A stretch of DNA of 64,000 nt from positions 157,003,290 to 157,067,289 of the forward strand of contig NC_134834.1 in assembly GCF_004210375.1 (NCBI RefSeq), read 5' to 3'. Numbering within the stretch: position 1 is the stretch's first letter; the number at the start of each line of letters is the position of its first letter. Origin of the DNA: Tachypleus tridentatus. Lineage: Eukaryota; Arthropoda; Merostomata; Xiphosura; Limulidae. This document shows positions 1 through 10,885 of the stretch, piece after piece. The notes under the pieces are model-generated. The model was not told the origin of the DNA. It did not search any database and saw nothing but the letters and a program-made list of their open reading frames with translations. The position numbers and the translations under genes were made by a program.

Positions 1-257
1 TCACGCAAAGCTACTTGAGGGCTATCTGCGCTAGCCGTCCCTAATTTAGCAGTGTAATACTAGAGGGAAGACAGCTAGTCATCACCACCCACTGCTAACC
101 CTTTGGATCCTATTTTACCAACGAATAGTGGGATTGACCGTCACATTATAACGCCCCCACGGTTGAAAGGACGAGCATGTTTGGTTCGACCGGGATTCGA
201 ACCCGCGACCCTCGGATTACGAGTTGAACGCCTTAACACATTTGGCCATGCCGGACC
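1..257 (-). repeat. tRNA-derived SINE, family A (truncated by window edge)
   Basis: Minus-strand copy of the family that recurs through the window. Read on the minus strand it has a tRNA-like head (A-box-like GGCCAxxTGxxTTAA, B-box GGGTTCGAATCCC around 190-205), a GTGGGGGCGTTATAATG body, the TGGTGGGTGGTGATGACTAG core, and a tail resembling CGCAGATAGCCCTCAAGTAG followed by CTTTGCG. The head's anticodon loop reads CTCGTAA in better copies, so it resembles tRNA-Thr(CGT). The window starts inside the tail. Confidence 0.9.
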
Positions 258-284
258 AAATATGTAAATATGATTTAATGAAAC

Positions 285-2714
285 CAATGGTTCCTAACCA
301 GGGGTGCAAGATAACATTTCAGTTTTTTTTTTTTGTTTTTATTAAGGGTACTGTCTTATATATTCAAAAATTACGTTCGATTTTTATTTCTTATTTTTCT
401 TGTTACAGACTTAACTGTTTACCTTGTTACGATAAACTATCGTTTCTACTGTCACCGGTGCAGACCAAAATCTTAATGTACAACTGTAAACAAATAACAC
501 ACGAACCGTTTCGGTTCTGGATACTTCTGGAAGTTTCTCGAATTAATCGATGACGTCATGTGACGTATGTTCGAGAAAGTTTCGCAGAGTATATACACTC
601 ATGCGTGATGCTATGGTAGTCAGTGCATTGTTGATTCTATGTTCGGGCAAAAAACTTCACATAATCATCATTCCATTTCCTTTTCTTTAACAAAATGAAG
701 TTTTTAGCACGAACACAGAATCAACAGCTGCTCCACCATGCCGGTTGTTGAAGTGTTTTTGCAGCTTAGATGGCTTCAAATTTGTGTTTGAATGGACAGC
801 GTCACAAAGCATGCATTGGGGTTTTGCAGGCCATGATATTGAATCTTTGAAAGGTAGAAGGGTCCGCTTTGATTCTCGAGCAACCCTTCCAAAATTAGGT
901 TTTATATTTGCTGACAAACCACTGCTGATGGCTTCATACCACGTGGCATATAAAGTAGCCAAATCAAAGAAGCCCCATACAGTTGCAGAAGAGGTGATAA
1001 AACCGTGTGCATTAGAAATGGCAATAATTGTTCTGGGAAAATAAGCCTCAAACAAGCTTAAATTAGTGCCGTTAACAAATAATGTTATTCAAAACCGAAT
1101 AGGTGATTTGAGTTCGGACCTTTTGGATCAAGGTTATCGCAGATATTAGGGCTAGTCCCTTGAAAATCTCTCTCCAATTGGACGAAACAACTGATGTTGC
1201 AAATTGCAATCAACTTATCGCACTAGTGAGGTATGTCTATGATGGTGCCATAATGGAAGATTTCCTGTTCTGTGAAGATCTGAAAACAACCACAAAAGCG
1301 AAAGATGTCTTCCAGTGTGTAAAAGACTTCTTTGCGAAATATGATTAAGATATCCAAATTATTGGTTCTGTGTGTACCGACGGTGCTCCCTATGGTAGGA
1401 AATAAATCAGGATTTTTTGCACTGATGAAGCAAGAGATTCCGTACTTGCAAGGTACTCACTGTTTTATTCATCGACATGCTTTGGCATAAAAAACATTGC
1501 CTCCAAAGTTAGAAAAGGTTCTTGACACTTCTGTGAAGACCATCAACTGGATTAGGGATCGCGCTCTGGACCACCGCCTCTTCAAGTAGCTTTGTAAAGA
1601 TTTTGGAAGTGAGCATTTAGTTTTGCTTTTCCACACAGAAGTCCGCTGGCTGTCACGTGGGAGAGCTTTAACGCACTTCTTTGAACTGCGAGAAGAGGTC
1701 AAAACTTTTCTGAAGAAACGTGACTATGATCTGCCTGGAGAAATAGAATCACAAAATTCAACCAAATGCTAGCCTATTTGAGTGATATTTTCACTCGTAT
1801 GAATGACCGTATCTCTCCAAGGGAAAAACATAATCATATTAAAATGCTGTGAAAAGTTGAATGCTTTCAGAGAAAAGTTACATCTTTGGTGTTAACGAGT
1901 TAAAAGAGGAAATCTTTCAAATTTTCCATCACTCGAAAAAGTGGTAGGTGAGGATGAGTCCCTAATTCCATGTGTGTGTGAAGAAATTGTGGATCATTTG
2001 GAAATACTCTCAAACTCATTTGATAGATATTTTGGAGGAGAACTGGAAACTTCTGAAGAATGGATTATGAATCCATACTCCTTCAATTTAGATATGTCGG
2101 ATGATGAAGAACTGAAGGAAGATCTAATTGAACTGCGTACAAATCGAGTTCTTGAAATGCAGTTTGAAAGCAAAACTTTGGAACAATATTGGTGTTCGGC
2201 AATAGACATGTTTCCAAGACTTTGTGAAAAAGCACTAAATTCGCGACGACATACTTATGCGAGTTTGGATTTAGTGCCCTTTTGTCAATCAAGACAAAAT
2301 CTAGAAGTCGCTTGGGTGCACAGGCAGACTTGCGGATTGCTATCAGCAACAAAGTGCCATGCTTAGAAAAACTCGTAAGAAATAAACAGGAACAAAAGAG
2401 TCATTAAATTTAAATTGACTTATGAGCATTTGAACATTTCAAATTCAAAGAAATTCCATATCATGCATGGATGAAAATATATTTTTTGTCGGCCATGTAG
2501 GGTTTATGCAACTTTAAGTTTGTTGTAATAATAAATAATATTTTTTCTTTTCCAAATGTTTCGTTTTTGTTTTGTTTTTCATCAAAAACTAATTATAAAA
2601 AAATTGTTTTGACCACCTTCACCTTTATTCTTAAATAAATAATTACTGTGAGGGGTGCGAGAACATATTAAAATTTTTAGGGGTGCAGAGCATAAAAAAG
2701 ATTGGGAACCACTG
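285..2714 (+). mobile_element. hAT transposon, ZBED5/FAM200 (Buster-like) type, decayed
   Basis: The element is bounded by imperfect terminal inverted repeats: the left end starts CAATGGTTCCTAACCAGGGG and the right end, read inward on the minus strand, starts CAGTGGTTCCCAATC, followed by GCACCCCTAA. The 8-bp flanks AATGAAAC (277-284) and AATTGAAC (2715-2722) agree at 6 of 8 positions, as expected for a degraded hAT target duplication. A CRE-like TGACGTCA lies at 551-558 and a TATATAC stretch near 590, upstream of the transposase remnant. Terminal ATTGGGAACCACTG ends are typical of hAT elements carrying ZBED5/FAM200-like transposases. Confidence 0.85.
687..2407 (+). pseudogene. hAT transposase pseudogene (ZBED5/FAM200-like)
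   Basis: Recognisable transposase blocks lie in shifting frames. Residues like MASYHVAYKVAKSKKPHT (about 930-985) and KISLQLDETTDVANCNQL (about 1160-1214, the first catalytic Asp region) read on the plus strand. Further pieces carry FHTEVRWLSRG-like sequence near 1630-1660, and the C-terminal dimerisation region LCEFGFSALLSIKTKSRSR is followed by the terminal stop at 2405-2407. Many stops and frameshifts (for example 1044, 1348, and the frame change near 2255) make it non-functional. The N-terminal BED zinc finger (CxxC...HxxxxH) is readable only on the minus strand, at about 733-835, so that piece is inverted relative to the rest. The family normally encodes a DDE-type transposase of roughly 600 residues. 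Confidence 0.85.
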
Positions 2715-2722
2715 AATTGAAC

Positions 2723-2973
2723 TAAATTTAATTTTAGAATGTGATGTTTACATATTGAAAGTATATATTTAAAAAGGCCTGTGTAACAGACGTTTGTGTT
2801 CTAAGTTAACGGTTCAGTAAACTGCACTGGATTTAGCAGGTATTATGTAGTTAATTTGCTGTTATAGGTTCTTCTTCATTTTTACTCATAGAATTAGTAT
2901 ATTATCAGACAAAATCAAACAAACAACCTATAACATTACTTTCATTGTTCAAGCATTAAAAGTCTTATGTATA
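2723..2973. other. AT-rich spacer between hAT and Tc1 elements
   Basis: Unique-looking AT-rich DNA. I see no gene or recognised repeat here. Confidence 0.5.
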
Positions 2974-2975
2974 TA

Positions 2976-4497
2976 AACTGTTGGCGAAAATCTTAAGGCC
3001 AATAAACATAAAAAAAAAATATGCATTTTGCATTGTTAGATTCAACCACTTATTTGAGTAGAGCTTCGAAAGATGACAATAAGAAAAGGAAAAATAAAGA
3101 TAAGAAACTTTTAAACATTTAATGGGGAAAAATTGAACACTATGAAATTAGCCTAAATACTAGCTGGTCAAAAGTTTAAGACCATACTGAAACGAAGCGT
3201 TAATCGGTAAACACGTAACGAAATTTAGTCATTTTTGTTCAAGCATTAGCGTTGTCACCATCTTCCACTGACATCTCCTATGTTACATTGGGAAAAACGT
3301 GGCAAAGGCTAAAACGTTGAGAGAGTGTGAACGTGGCAGAATTGTCGAGCTGCAAAAGCAAGGTCTCTCTCAAAGTGCCATCGCTGGTAAGATTGGGCAT
3401 AGTAAAACTGCTGTTGCAAATTTCTTAAAAGACACTGAGGGATACGGAACGAGAATTTCAAGTGGTCGGCCAAAGAAAATTTCGCCGGCGTTGAGCAGGA
3501 GGATTCGACAGGTTGTCCGGCAAGACACCATCCGATCGTCGAACCAGATTAATGCCCTTACGGACGCAAAATGCAGCTCAAGAACAATAAGACGTCATCT
3601 ACGAGAGGAATGCTTTAAAAACCGTAAACGTCTTCAAAGGCCACGCCTCCTTCCACACCACGAAACAGCTCAGTTAAACTTTGCTGAGAAAACATTTAAC
3701 CTGGACGGTCCAGATGGCTTCCAACGTTACTGGCAGGATAAGGATATCCCATCGGAGACATTTTCTACACGACACAGTGAAGGAGGTTCCATCATGATCT
3801 GGGGTACTTACTCCTTCCATGGAACAATGGAACTTCAGGTTATACAGGGGCGTCAAACAGCAGCTGGCTACATTGGCATGTTGGAGAGAGCATCCTTATT
3901 GACTGAAAGCCCTCGCTTGTGTGGAAATTACTGGATCTTTCAGCAGGACAACCCTGCAATCCACAATGCCCGCAGGACAAAGAACTTTTTCATGGCGAAT
4001 GATGTGATTCTTTTGGACCATCCAGCTTGTTCACCCGAACTGAACCCCATTGAATATGTTTGGAGGTGGATGGCAAGGGAAGTCTATATAAATGGATGCC
4101 AATTCCAAACAGTGCATGATCTTTGTGTAGTCATCTTCACCACTTGGAATAACATTCTAGCCAGCCTTCTGCAAACGTTTATATCGACCATGTCAAAGCA
4201 AATGTTTGCAGTTATTCGCAATGACGGCCGTGCAACTCACAACTAAGTCCTTTTGTTGGGCATTTCCTACCCTGTTCAGGACTTCTTTTTGGTATGGTCT
4301 TAAAATTTTGACCAGCTAGTATTTAGGCTAATTTCATAGTGTTTACATTTTCCTTATTAAATGCTAAAAGAGTTTTTTTTTTCCCTTTTCTTATTTTCAT
4401 CTTTCGAAGCTCTACTCAAATAAGTGGTTGAGTCTAACAACGCAAAATGCATATTTTTTCTTTATGTTTATCGTCCTTAAGATTTTGGCCAGCAGTG
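2976..4497 (+). mobile_element. Tc1/mariner-type transposon with long inverted repeats
   Basis: A complete but mutated element of 1,522 bp. It is flanked by TA at 2974-2975 and 4498-4499, the Tc1/mariner target duplication. The right end read inward is CACTGCTGGCCAAAATCTTAAGG. The left end is AACTGTTGGCGAAAATCTTAAGG, with a mutated first base. Inverted repeats extend for more than 200 bp and include the inner pair ACTAGCTGGTCAAAAGTTT (near 3160-3178) and its complement near 4300-4318. One transposase remnant lies between the arms. Confidence 0.92.
3299..4246 (+). pseudogene. Tc1-type transposase remnant lacking first catalytic Asp
   Basis: An open frame of about 315 codons matches Tc1 transposases. 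It has an N-terminal helix-turn-helix ([20 protein letters not shown]), a GRPKK AT-hook-like motif, a second HTH, and the DDE core. The second catalytic Asp ([13 protein letters not shown]) and the Glu (LNPIE) are separated by 34 residues, the DD34E signature. Around residue 128 the sequence passes directly from LNFAEK to TFNLDGPDG. The roughly 20-25 residues that normally hold the first catalytic Asp (the SDEK region) are missing in frame. The first codon of the conserved N-terminus is GTG (3299-3301), not ATG. The protein is therefore very likely not catalytic, and probably not made from the ancestral start. Confidence 0.9.
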
Positions 4498-4547
4498 TAT
4501 TGTAAACTATTGTCAATGTTTTGATTTCATTGTTTCCAACAGGGAGA

Positions 4548-4820
4548 GGCCCGGCATGGCCAGGTGGGTTAAGGCATTCGACTCGTGAGCTGAGGGTCGT
4601 GGGTTCGAATCTTCATCACACCAAACATGCTTGCCCTTTCAGCTGTGGGGGAGTTAGAATGTGATGTTCAATCCCACTATTCATCAGTAAAAGAGTAGTC
4701 CAAGAGTTGGCGGTGGGTGGTGATGACTAGCTGCCTTCCCTCTAGTCTTACACTGCTAAATTGGGGACTGTTAGCGCAGATAGCCCTCGAGTAGCTTTGC
4801 GCGAAATTCAAAAACAAACC
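4548..4820 (+). repeat. tRNA-derived SINE, family A, full length
   Basis: Starts GGCCCGGCATGGCCAGGTGG (A box) with the B-box GGGTTCGAATC near 4600. The body contains the TGGGGGAGTTAGAATG segment and GGCGGTGGGTGGTGATGAC. The copy ends with GCGCAGATAGCCCTCGAGTA, then GCTTTGCGCGAAATTC and a short CAAA-rich tail. Confidence 0.93.
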
Positions 4821-5225
4821 TACAGGAAGTTGCTAACATGATGGTTACTCTAGATCGGAAAAGTCAAAAAGATAATACTAGAATACCTAGAGTGTTCGTG
4901 AATGTTAATGATCAAGAGACTTTACGATGTACCTTTAAACAAACACTTTATAAATAAGAGAATCAGTGAAGCATTGAGCGAGTTTTCAGTTTGTTTAATG
5001 TTAGAGAAGTTAGTGAGGTCAATGTTAGCTAACTCGTATTTCAGTTGCTCGAATTAACTGCGAAACTGTACAAGCAAGCTTATTTGTATATTAATGAGTG
5101 TAACATTTAGCGAGTAAATTTCTGTTGAAAGCGAAAGAGTCATTTGTAAACCAGGACCTATGACTGTGTACAAGTGATAGTAGCCTGTAGCATATGTTAA
5201 GGACAAAATAAAGTAATATGCTGGT

Positions 5226-5496
5226 CATGGCATGGCCGAGTGGTTAGAGGTCTTTACTCGCAAGCTGTGGGTCGAGGGTTTTAATCCCCATCTCATCAAA
5301 TATGCTCGCTCCTTTCAGCTGTGGAGGCGTTACAATGATACGATCAATATCCTAATTCGTTGGTAAAAATGTAGCCCAAGAGTTGGTGGTGGGTAGTGAT
5401 GACTAGCTATCTTCCCTCTAATCTTTCATTGCTAAATTAAAGACGGTTAGCACAGATAGCCCTCGTGTAGCTTTCGCGTAATTCAAACCAAGTAAT
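5226..5496 (+). repeat. tRNA-derived SINE, family A, diverged
   Basis: A diverged copy beginning CATGGCATGGCCGAGTGGTT, with a mutated B box (GAGGGTTTTAATCCCC) and the family core TGGTGGTGGGTAGTGATGAC. It ends in AGCACAGATAGCCCTCGTG and GCTTTCGCG. Confidence 0.88.
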
Positions 5497-5759
5497 TTAT
5501 TATCATTACATGGACTGGAATTCGCATTACTTCACTGAATAACTCAAAAGAGCCTGCCCTTCGAAAGAACGCGTTAAAACAATTTTTTTTTCATATGGAA
5601 TGTACAGAAATATTCCAATGTATACAAACACTTTCCGAAGAAGGTCTATTTATTAAAATATATCACCAAGTTTTTCAAGTTATTACAAATAAACAAGTGT
5701 GGAAACAGCTGTGAAAACATATTACTGGGAAAGAACTGTCTGTTGGCATGCCTATAATG

Positions 5760-5870
5760 GATCAGCTGTAAGTTTACAGATTTACAATGCTAAAATCTGA
5801 GATTTGATTCGACGCGGTGGACAAAGTGCAAATAACCGCTTTTGTAGCTTTACGCTGATAAAACACCACC
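5760..5870 (+). repeat. tRNA-derived SINE, family B, diverged
   Basis: Matches the second local SINE family, characterised by GGATTTACAA(T/C)GCTAAAATC and a TAGCTTTGC-type tail. Here TACAGATTTACAATGCTAAA lies near 5775-5795 and TGTAGCTTTACGCT near 5845. The weak open frame overlapping this repeat is not a gene. Confidence 0.6.
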
Positions 5871-7154
5871 AAAACCTTATTGTCGCTGAGAACAAAGCAT
5901 CCAAAATGGCCAATAATACTCGTACAAACAGTACTTATAAAAACCCATTCATAAAATGTATATCACCCGTGAAGTGCCACAAATATCTTTAAAAAATAGT
6001 TAGTTATTTCTGTATTGTAATATCTGAAGACTGCTTGCAACTTTATGCAGTTTTCTTGTGTAAGAAAAGTTATAAAACAAACCTAGTTGATTGAGCCGAA
6101 GATAAACGTTTCATCCTCTTTTTTTTTTACATAACCTGCACAGTGTATTCTGATGTTATATAGCTTGACATAAGACTAAAAATTTTATTGGAAAAAAAGA
6201 GAGAGAGAGAGAAAGAAACACAACTCGCCTTTCCTTTCCAAGCGAGACGCTGCCGTTCGTACGATTATTAATAGAACAGTGAAATGGAGCTCGTCAAGCG
6301 ACTACTTCAGAGCACGAAGTTTTCTATTCCACGCCGTTACAGACGAATTTCATCTAAAACTTCTTGTTTTTATTCTGCAAACAGTGCTACTTTCCAAATA
6401 TATGTGATATAACTTAACCTTAATAGTTGTAAAATTTTATCTTTGTGGCAACTGTCTTCAAGCACACAAAATCCATATTAATAAGCTACACAAACGAACA
6501 GCACAACTTCTTAACTTTCAACGAAATAAGCAGACGAACTCAGCATGTTTTGACAAAATTTTATGCGCCACCTGGTATCGACCATCACTCGATCTCATTG
6601 GCCTGTTAATGGCATAAAAGTGATACAATTAAAAAAGAAAACTAACATCACACAAACGAAGTTACGTTTTTCCAAAGAACATCTGTGAAAACTAGAAAAA
6701 GGGGCGAGGATCTTCACGACCTTCACGTAAGAAAGATCTAATTAAATATTAGGTAATACGATTTGTGTTTTAAAATATTTAAATTTAGGCTTACATAATT
6801 AAAAATGTTTTCTTCAAGAACTTTAAAGTTTCTTGCAGTTATAACCCCTTTCATTTCAGTCACAAAATAAATCTGAAACTGCAGAGACATTAAAAAGGCA
6901 AGGAGTCATGAGAAAATAAAAAAGTAATTTTACATGCATTGTAAATCATTATGTTTATGTTAGAGTAGAAGGCACTTATGAACACGAAAGAAAGAACTTT
7001 AACCCCCGTGCACATCATTCATTAATAACTCACACTGTTTATTTTAAAACTGAGCCTGCTGAGCTTTAGCCTTTTTAGCAAACGTTGATGCTGCTGTATT
7101 AGGCTTAGCTTCGAGGAAGATTCACCTCAGGAAACGCGTTGAAAATGAAGTAAT
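5871..7154. other. Intergenic AT-rich DNA with a short GA repeat
   Basis: No gene, RNA or complete mobile element recognised. A (GA)n tract lies at about 6199-6212. The segment 6230-6360 is less AT-rich than its surroundings, but I cannot assign it to anything. Confidence 0.5.
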
Positions 7155-7262
7155 ATATTGCATGTTTGTTTATTTACAGTTAAGTACAGAGCAGAGCTAA
7201 ACAATGAACTGTCTGTGCTCTGCCCACAACGGGTATCGAAATCCAGTTCTTAGCGTTGCAAG
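7155..7262 (-). repeat. tRNA-derived SINE, family C
   Basis: Minus-strand copy of a third family, sharing CTGTGCTCTGCCCAC, a GGTATCGAAA(T/C)CC B-box complement and an AGCTTTGTGCTTAA-type tail with the copy at 62555-62672. It ends directly before the family A copy that starts at 7273, so the two are adjacent or nested. Confidence 0.7.
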
Positions 7263-7272
7263 ACCACACATT

Positions 7273-7550
7273 GGCCCGGCATGGCCAGGTGAGTTAAGGT
7301 GTGCGACTCGTAATCTGAGGGTCACGGGTTCGCATCCCCGTCGCGCCAAACATGCTTGCCCTTTCAGCCGTGGGGGCGTTATAATGTGACAGTCAATCAC
7401 ACTATTCGTTGGTAAAAGAGTAGCCCAAGAGTTGGCGGTGGGTGGTGATGACTAGCTGCCTTCCCTCTAGTCTTACACTACTAAATTAGGGACGGCTAGC
7501 ACAGATAGCCCTCCAGTAGCTTTGCGCGAAATTCAAAAACAAACAAGCAA
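7273..7550 (+). repeat. tRNA-derived SINE, family A, full length, good copy
   Basis: One of the best copies. It starts GGCCCGGCATGGCCAGGTGA, and the anticodon-loop region is GCGACTCGTAATCTGAGGG. The B-box GGGTTCGCATCCCCG is intact, as is the GCCGTGGGGGCGTTATAATG body. The tail reads AGCACAGATAGCCCTCCAGT then AGCTTTGCGCGAAATTC and CAAACAAG. The CTCGTAA loop supports a tRNA-Thr(CGT) origin. Confidence 0.95.
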
Positions 7551-8023
7551 GTCCACACTGGAAGGAAGGATATAATGAATAAACATTTTACTTTGACGTT
7601 TACACTTCGGCATTCTCTGTTAAGGACATCGTTTACACTCATGTAATCAGTATTGTGTAATGAAAGTAAAAGTTAACGTTAATTAAAGAATATCACTGCA
7701 GACGAACCACTGTATGCTTTAAAAATGAAACTATAATTATTTGACTACACAGTTGTCACTGACGTCAACTTATTAGTTAATTAAATATTAATACTGGAAG
7801 TACTGTCGTCAAGGGATTTTTTTTAATAGCAGCAAATTAGATAACACCTTCCAATGCTTGTTTATGCTTTTAGAAGAAACAATTAGTTTAATAATGCCAG
7901 AACTTGTGAAGGTTTGGGTTGTAGAGTTATATTTTGACTTTAAATATTTTTCATATGTGTTTGATAATACAATCGACGACATTTTCTTTTGCTGTCGCTA
8001 CATATTCACTCAAACAGGTGTTT
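7551..8023. other. Intergenic AT-rich DNA
   Basis: No gene or repeat family recognised. Confidence 0.5.
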
Positions 8024-8284
8024 GAAATTTTGCGCAAAGCCACACGAGGGGTATCTGCGCTAGCCGTCCCTAATTTAGCAGTGTAAGACTAGAGGGAAGG
8101 CAGCTAGTCATCACCACCCACCGCCAACTCTTGGGCTTCTCTTTTACCACCTGATAGTGGGATTCAACGTAACATTACAACGTCCCCACGGCTGAAAGGG
8201 CGAGCATGTTTGGTGTGACGGGGATTCGAACGCGCGACCCTCAGATTACGAGTCGAGTGCCTTAACCACTTGGGCGTGCCGGGG
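8024..8284 (-). repeat. tRNA-derived SINE, family A
   Basis: Minus-strand full-length copy. Read on the plus strand it runs from TTTTGCGCAAAGCCACACGA through GGTATCTGCGCTAGCCGTCC and the TCATCACCACCCACCGCC core to the B-box complement GGGATTCGAACGC and the head at 8270-8284. Confidence 0.93.
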
Positions 8285-9925
8285 TGCTCAAACATAAAGA
8301 CAGAATTATACAATTTTCCTCGTTGTTTACCACAAGCCCATTTGATTTTGGTATGAAGAATCTTAGTTTATTGTCCTATTACTTGCTTACTAAATGAGAA
8401 GGTACTAAAAACTATCCACGAGTGCGCGCAGGAAGGGGCATTTGCCCCCTTACATTTCACAAACAAAATGCACGTATTACGATATAAACTTAACATCGTA
8501 GTTAAACTAAATTTATTTATTTATTTTTAATTGTAAGTTTGTGTTTGCGTTTAAGCACGCATAACACATTATTTTAGCATGTTGACACACCCTGTAAAAG
8601 CTGACCCTTATCTGCATGTATTGCCCGTCTCATCCAGTAAATATGTCTGTAGGCGCCCATGAAGCTTGTTTTTTAAACATTACATAAATATACAAATTAT
8701 TTGTTAAAGTGTTTCGTTAGATAGATGGTAGTGAGTTGGATTGAAAACAATATAACATACTGTTAAAGATAAAAAATGCACCTCTATATAAGTGGGGAGA
8801 AATTTTCAAACCGTTTCGAGATTGTGAACATGGAAGATCTACAGTTTAAAACAAACATCTGCGAAATAATTTATTTAATTTCCTTTGTTTTTCGATATAT
8901 TTGACATGTAACTGAACTACCAAATGAATTAAGTACTAGCTCCCTAAACACTTGATAGAAATGTATATTTGTTAACAACTAAACCTACTGAATATAAACG
9001 CTGCGTTTCTTACTTTAAACATGGTGCTATTATTTCTTTTAGTAACTGCATAAATTTTAATAATCAGTTGCGGGTTTTGTTTATTATATATCTTGGCTAT
9101 ATCGACAGAAATGTCTAAAAAGCTAATTTTTAGAAGTCAAGCAAATTATTATTTTTTTTTACTGCATCTAATCTACACTGTCAGCAAATAATTGAAATAT
9201 ATGTATGCAGGTTTAATACCTTATAGTAAAACGATTTTAGTGTCTCATCGCATTGTTACAGCTCTATGCGAATTACGTTCTGCAATTTTACTGGTATATA
9301 TATTCGTACGGAATATATAAATACTAATTTCTTTGTGTAGCTGCTTAAAATATGCAAGGTTTGAACGGATATGTCGTTGAACAACTTGTATACACCTCAC
9401 TTTTGTTGCTCTTCCAGACGGAAATCTTTGTTGATTATGTTTAAAACTGTTCGTGGATTTTCATCTGTTACAACAGCGGCTGATGCACGACTTTTTTGTA
9501 AGTCTCTTTCTGTTAGTTCCGTGGATTCATATTCCTTTGTTTTCCAATATCATTAAGTACGAGAAATATCACCATCTTGAAAACTGTTACCTCCCTCATC
9601 TAAAAACAATCAACTTTCTGTGATATCATGTTATGTTCGAACACTAAACAATGTCGAAATGTAGTTCCGATGCATATCATTCCACTGCAACTTCATATCA
9701 GATATAGATTTCGCTTAACATGCTGTTGTTTTTTTCCTCACTGTAGTGAGGAACTTCGTAAATGTAAAAAAACCAACGACCTCGGCTTGAAGTATTAAAA
9801 AACAAGTACAGATGGATAGTATTGCTAATACGAAATTGATATTTCATCTATGTATTTGTTACAAGTATCCGACAGTGTCTTTTATTTTGATACATTTTTA
9901 AAGATTGGATTATTACATTAAAAAG
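8285..9925. other. Intergenic AT-rich DNA
   Basis: No coding region, RNA gene or recognised repeat. Short open frames here (for example 9371-9556) have no recognisable domain and low-complexity composition. Confidence 0.5.
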
Positions 9926-10012
9926 TCCCTCGCTGGTACAGCGATAAGCCTACGGATTTACAATGCTAAAATCAAGGGTTCTCGATGTGGCTTTGGCATA
10001 AGAAAAACACAC
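9926..10012 (+). repeat. tRNA-derived SINE, family B
   Basis: TCCCTCGCTGGTACAGCGAT resembles a tRNA D arm and A box. It is followed by ACGGATTTACAATGCTAAAA, AGGGTTCTCGATGTGGCTTT, and a CACACACA tail. Confidence 0.75.
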
Positions 10013-10261
10013 ACACATACATTACAAAACAAAGAGCTATGGTATAACTGAGCAGCACGTCCTAGGGATAAAAGCTTCACTTATCGGAGGGGTTGATACG
10101 AAAAACTGTATATTCGCCTGGTTTCATAAATTAAAAATGGAAAAGGATATACCAGTGCTTCAGTTACTGCGTTTGATATGACAACTGAGTAAATACCGAA
10201 GAATTGTTTTCTTTCTGTAACTATAAGAGATGTTAAATCAGAAAGCACATAAAAAAGTTTA

Positions 10262-10350
10262 GAAAATTGCAATACTAAGATGTGGAGTTAGATTCCCCGC
10301 AGTGGACATAGTGCAGATAGCCCATGTAGTTCTGCACTAATAGAACAATA
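10262..10350 (+). repeat. Family B SINE remnant
   Basis: Contains GAGTTAGATTCCCCGCAGTG (B-box-like) followed by GTGCAGATAGCCCATGTAGT. This matches the 3' half of the family B/C consensus. The head is degraded. Confidence 0.5.
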
Positions 10351-10714
10351 ACACATTTTAAATGAACATCACAATCCTCAAAATTATTAGGTTTTTTACA
10401 CTATACGTAATGTAGATACAACATTATAACATCCTTGTGTTTTATAACAATTTGAGTTCTATTCCCACGTAAGCAGCAAGTCAAAATTAGTGTATACGTA
10501 TTTAACAGGCTTCTAAATTATCATGTCTAGTTATGATAACCTAACAGGATCTGTTAATGATGTAATTGAGCCCAAGTACAGTAAAGGTTATTCAGAAGTT
10601 TGAAGTAATGCGAGTTTCCGTGTACTTTGCTTGTTTATTTAGAAAGTATCGCAAAATTAGTTCCGTGATAATTAGGAAAGCTGAAGCATTTTCTTTCACA
10701 CAGTTCACTTTGTT

Positions 10715-10785
10715 TATAATTAAGCACAAAGTGCTAGCTATCTGTGCTCTAAGCACCATGGGCCGCTGTGCCATTAGGGGGGGGG
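10715..10785 (-). repeat. Family C SINE remnant
   Basis: AATTAAGCACAAAGTGCTAG followed by TATCTGTGCTCTAAGCACCA matches the tail of the copy at 62555-62672. It runs into a poly-G tract at about 10778-10787. Confidence 0.55.
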
Positions 10786-10799
10786 GAAATTGCGTGTGT

Positions 10800-10885
10800 G
10801 TTTTTTTATAGCAAAGCCACATCAGGCTAGCTGCTGAGTCTACGGAGGAGAGTCGAACTCTGATTTTAGAATTGTAGGGACATAT
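10800..10885 (-). repeat. Family B SINE
   Basis: AGCAAAGCCACATCAGGCTA, CTGCTGAGTCTACGGAGG, then the B-box complement GAGTCGAACTCTGATTTTAG. This is the family B consensus on the minus strand. Confidence 0.7.

Noticed and set aside
180-262. tRNA genes at the heads of the SINE copies (also near 4550, 7275, 12250)
   Set aside because: All are followed by the same SINE body and tail and carry mismatched arms, so they are SINE heads and not functional tRNA genes.
687-1055. Minus-strand open frame as an independent gene
   Set aside because: Only the BED-finger part is meaningful. The rest is the complement of the plus-strand hAT transposase, so it is a rearranged piece of the same element.
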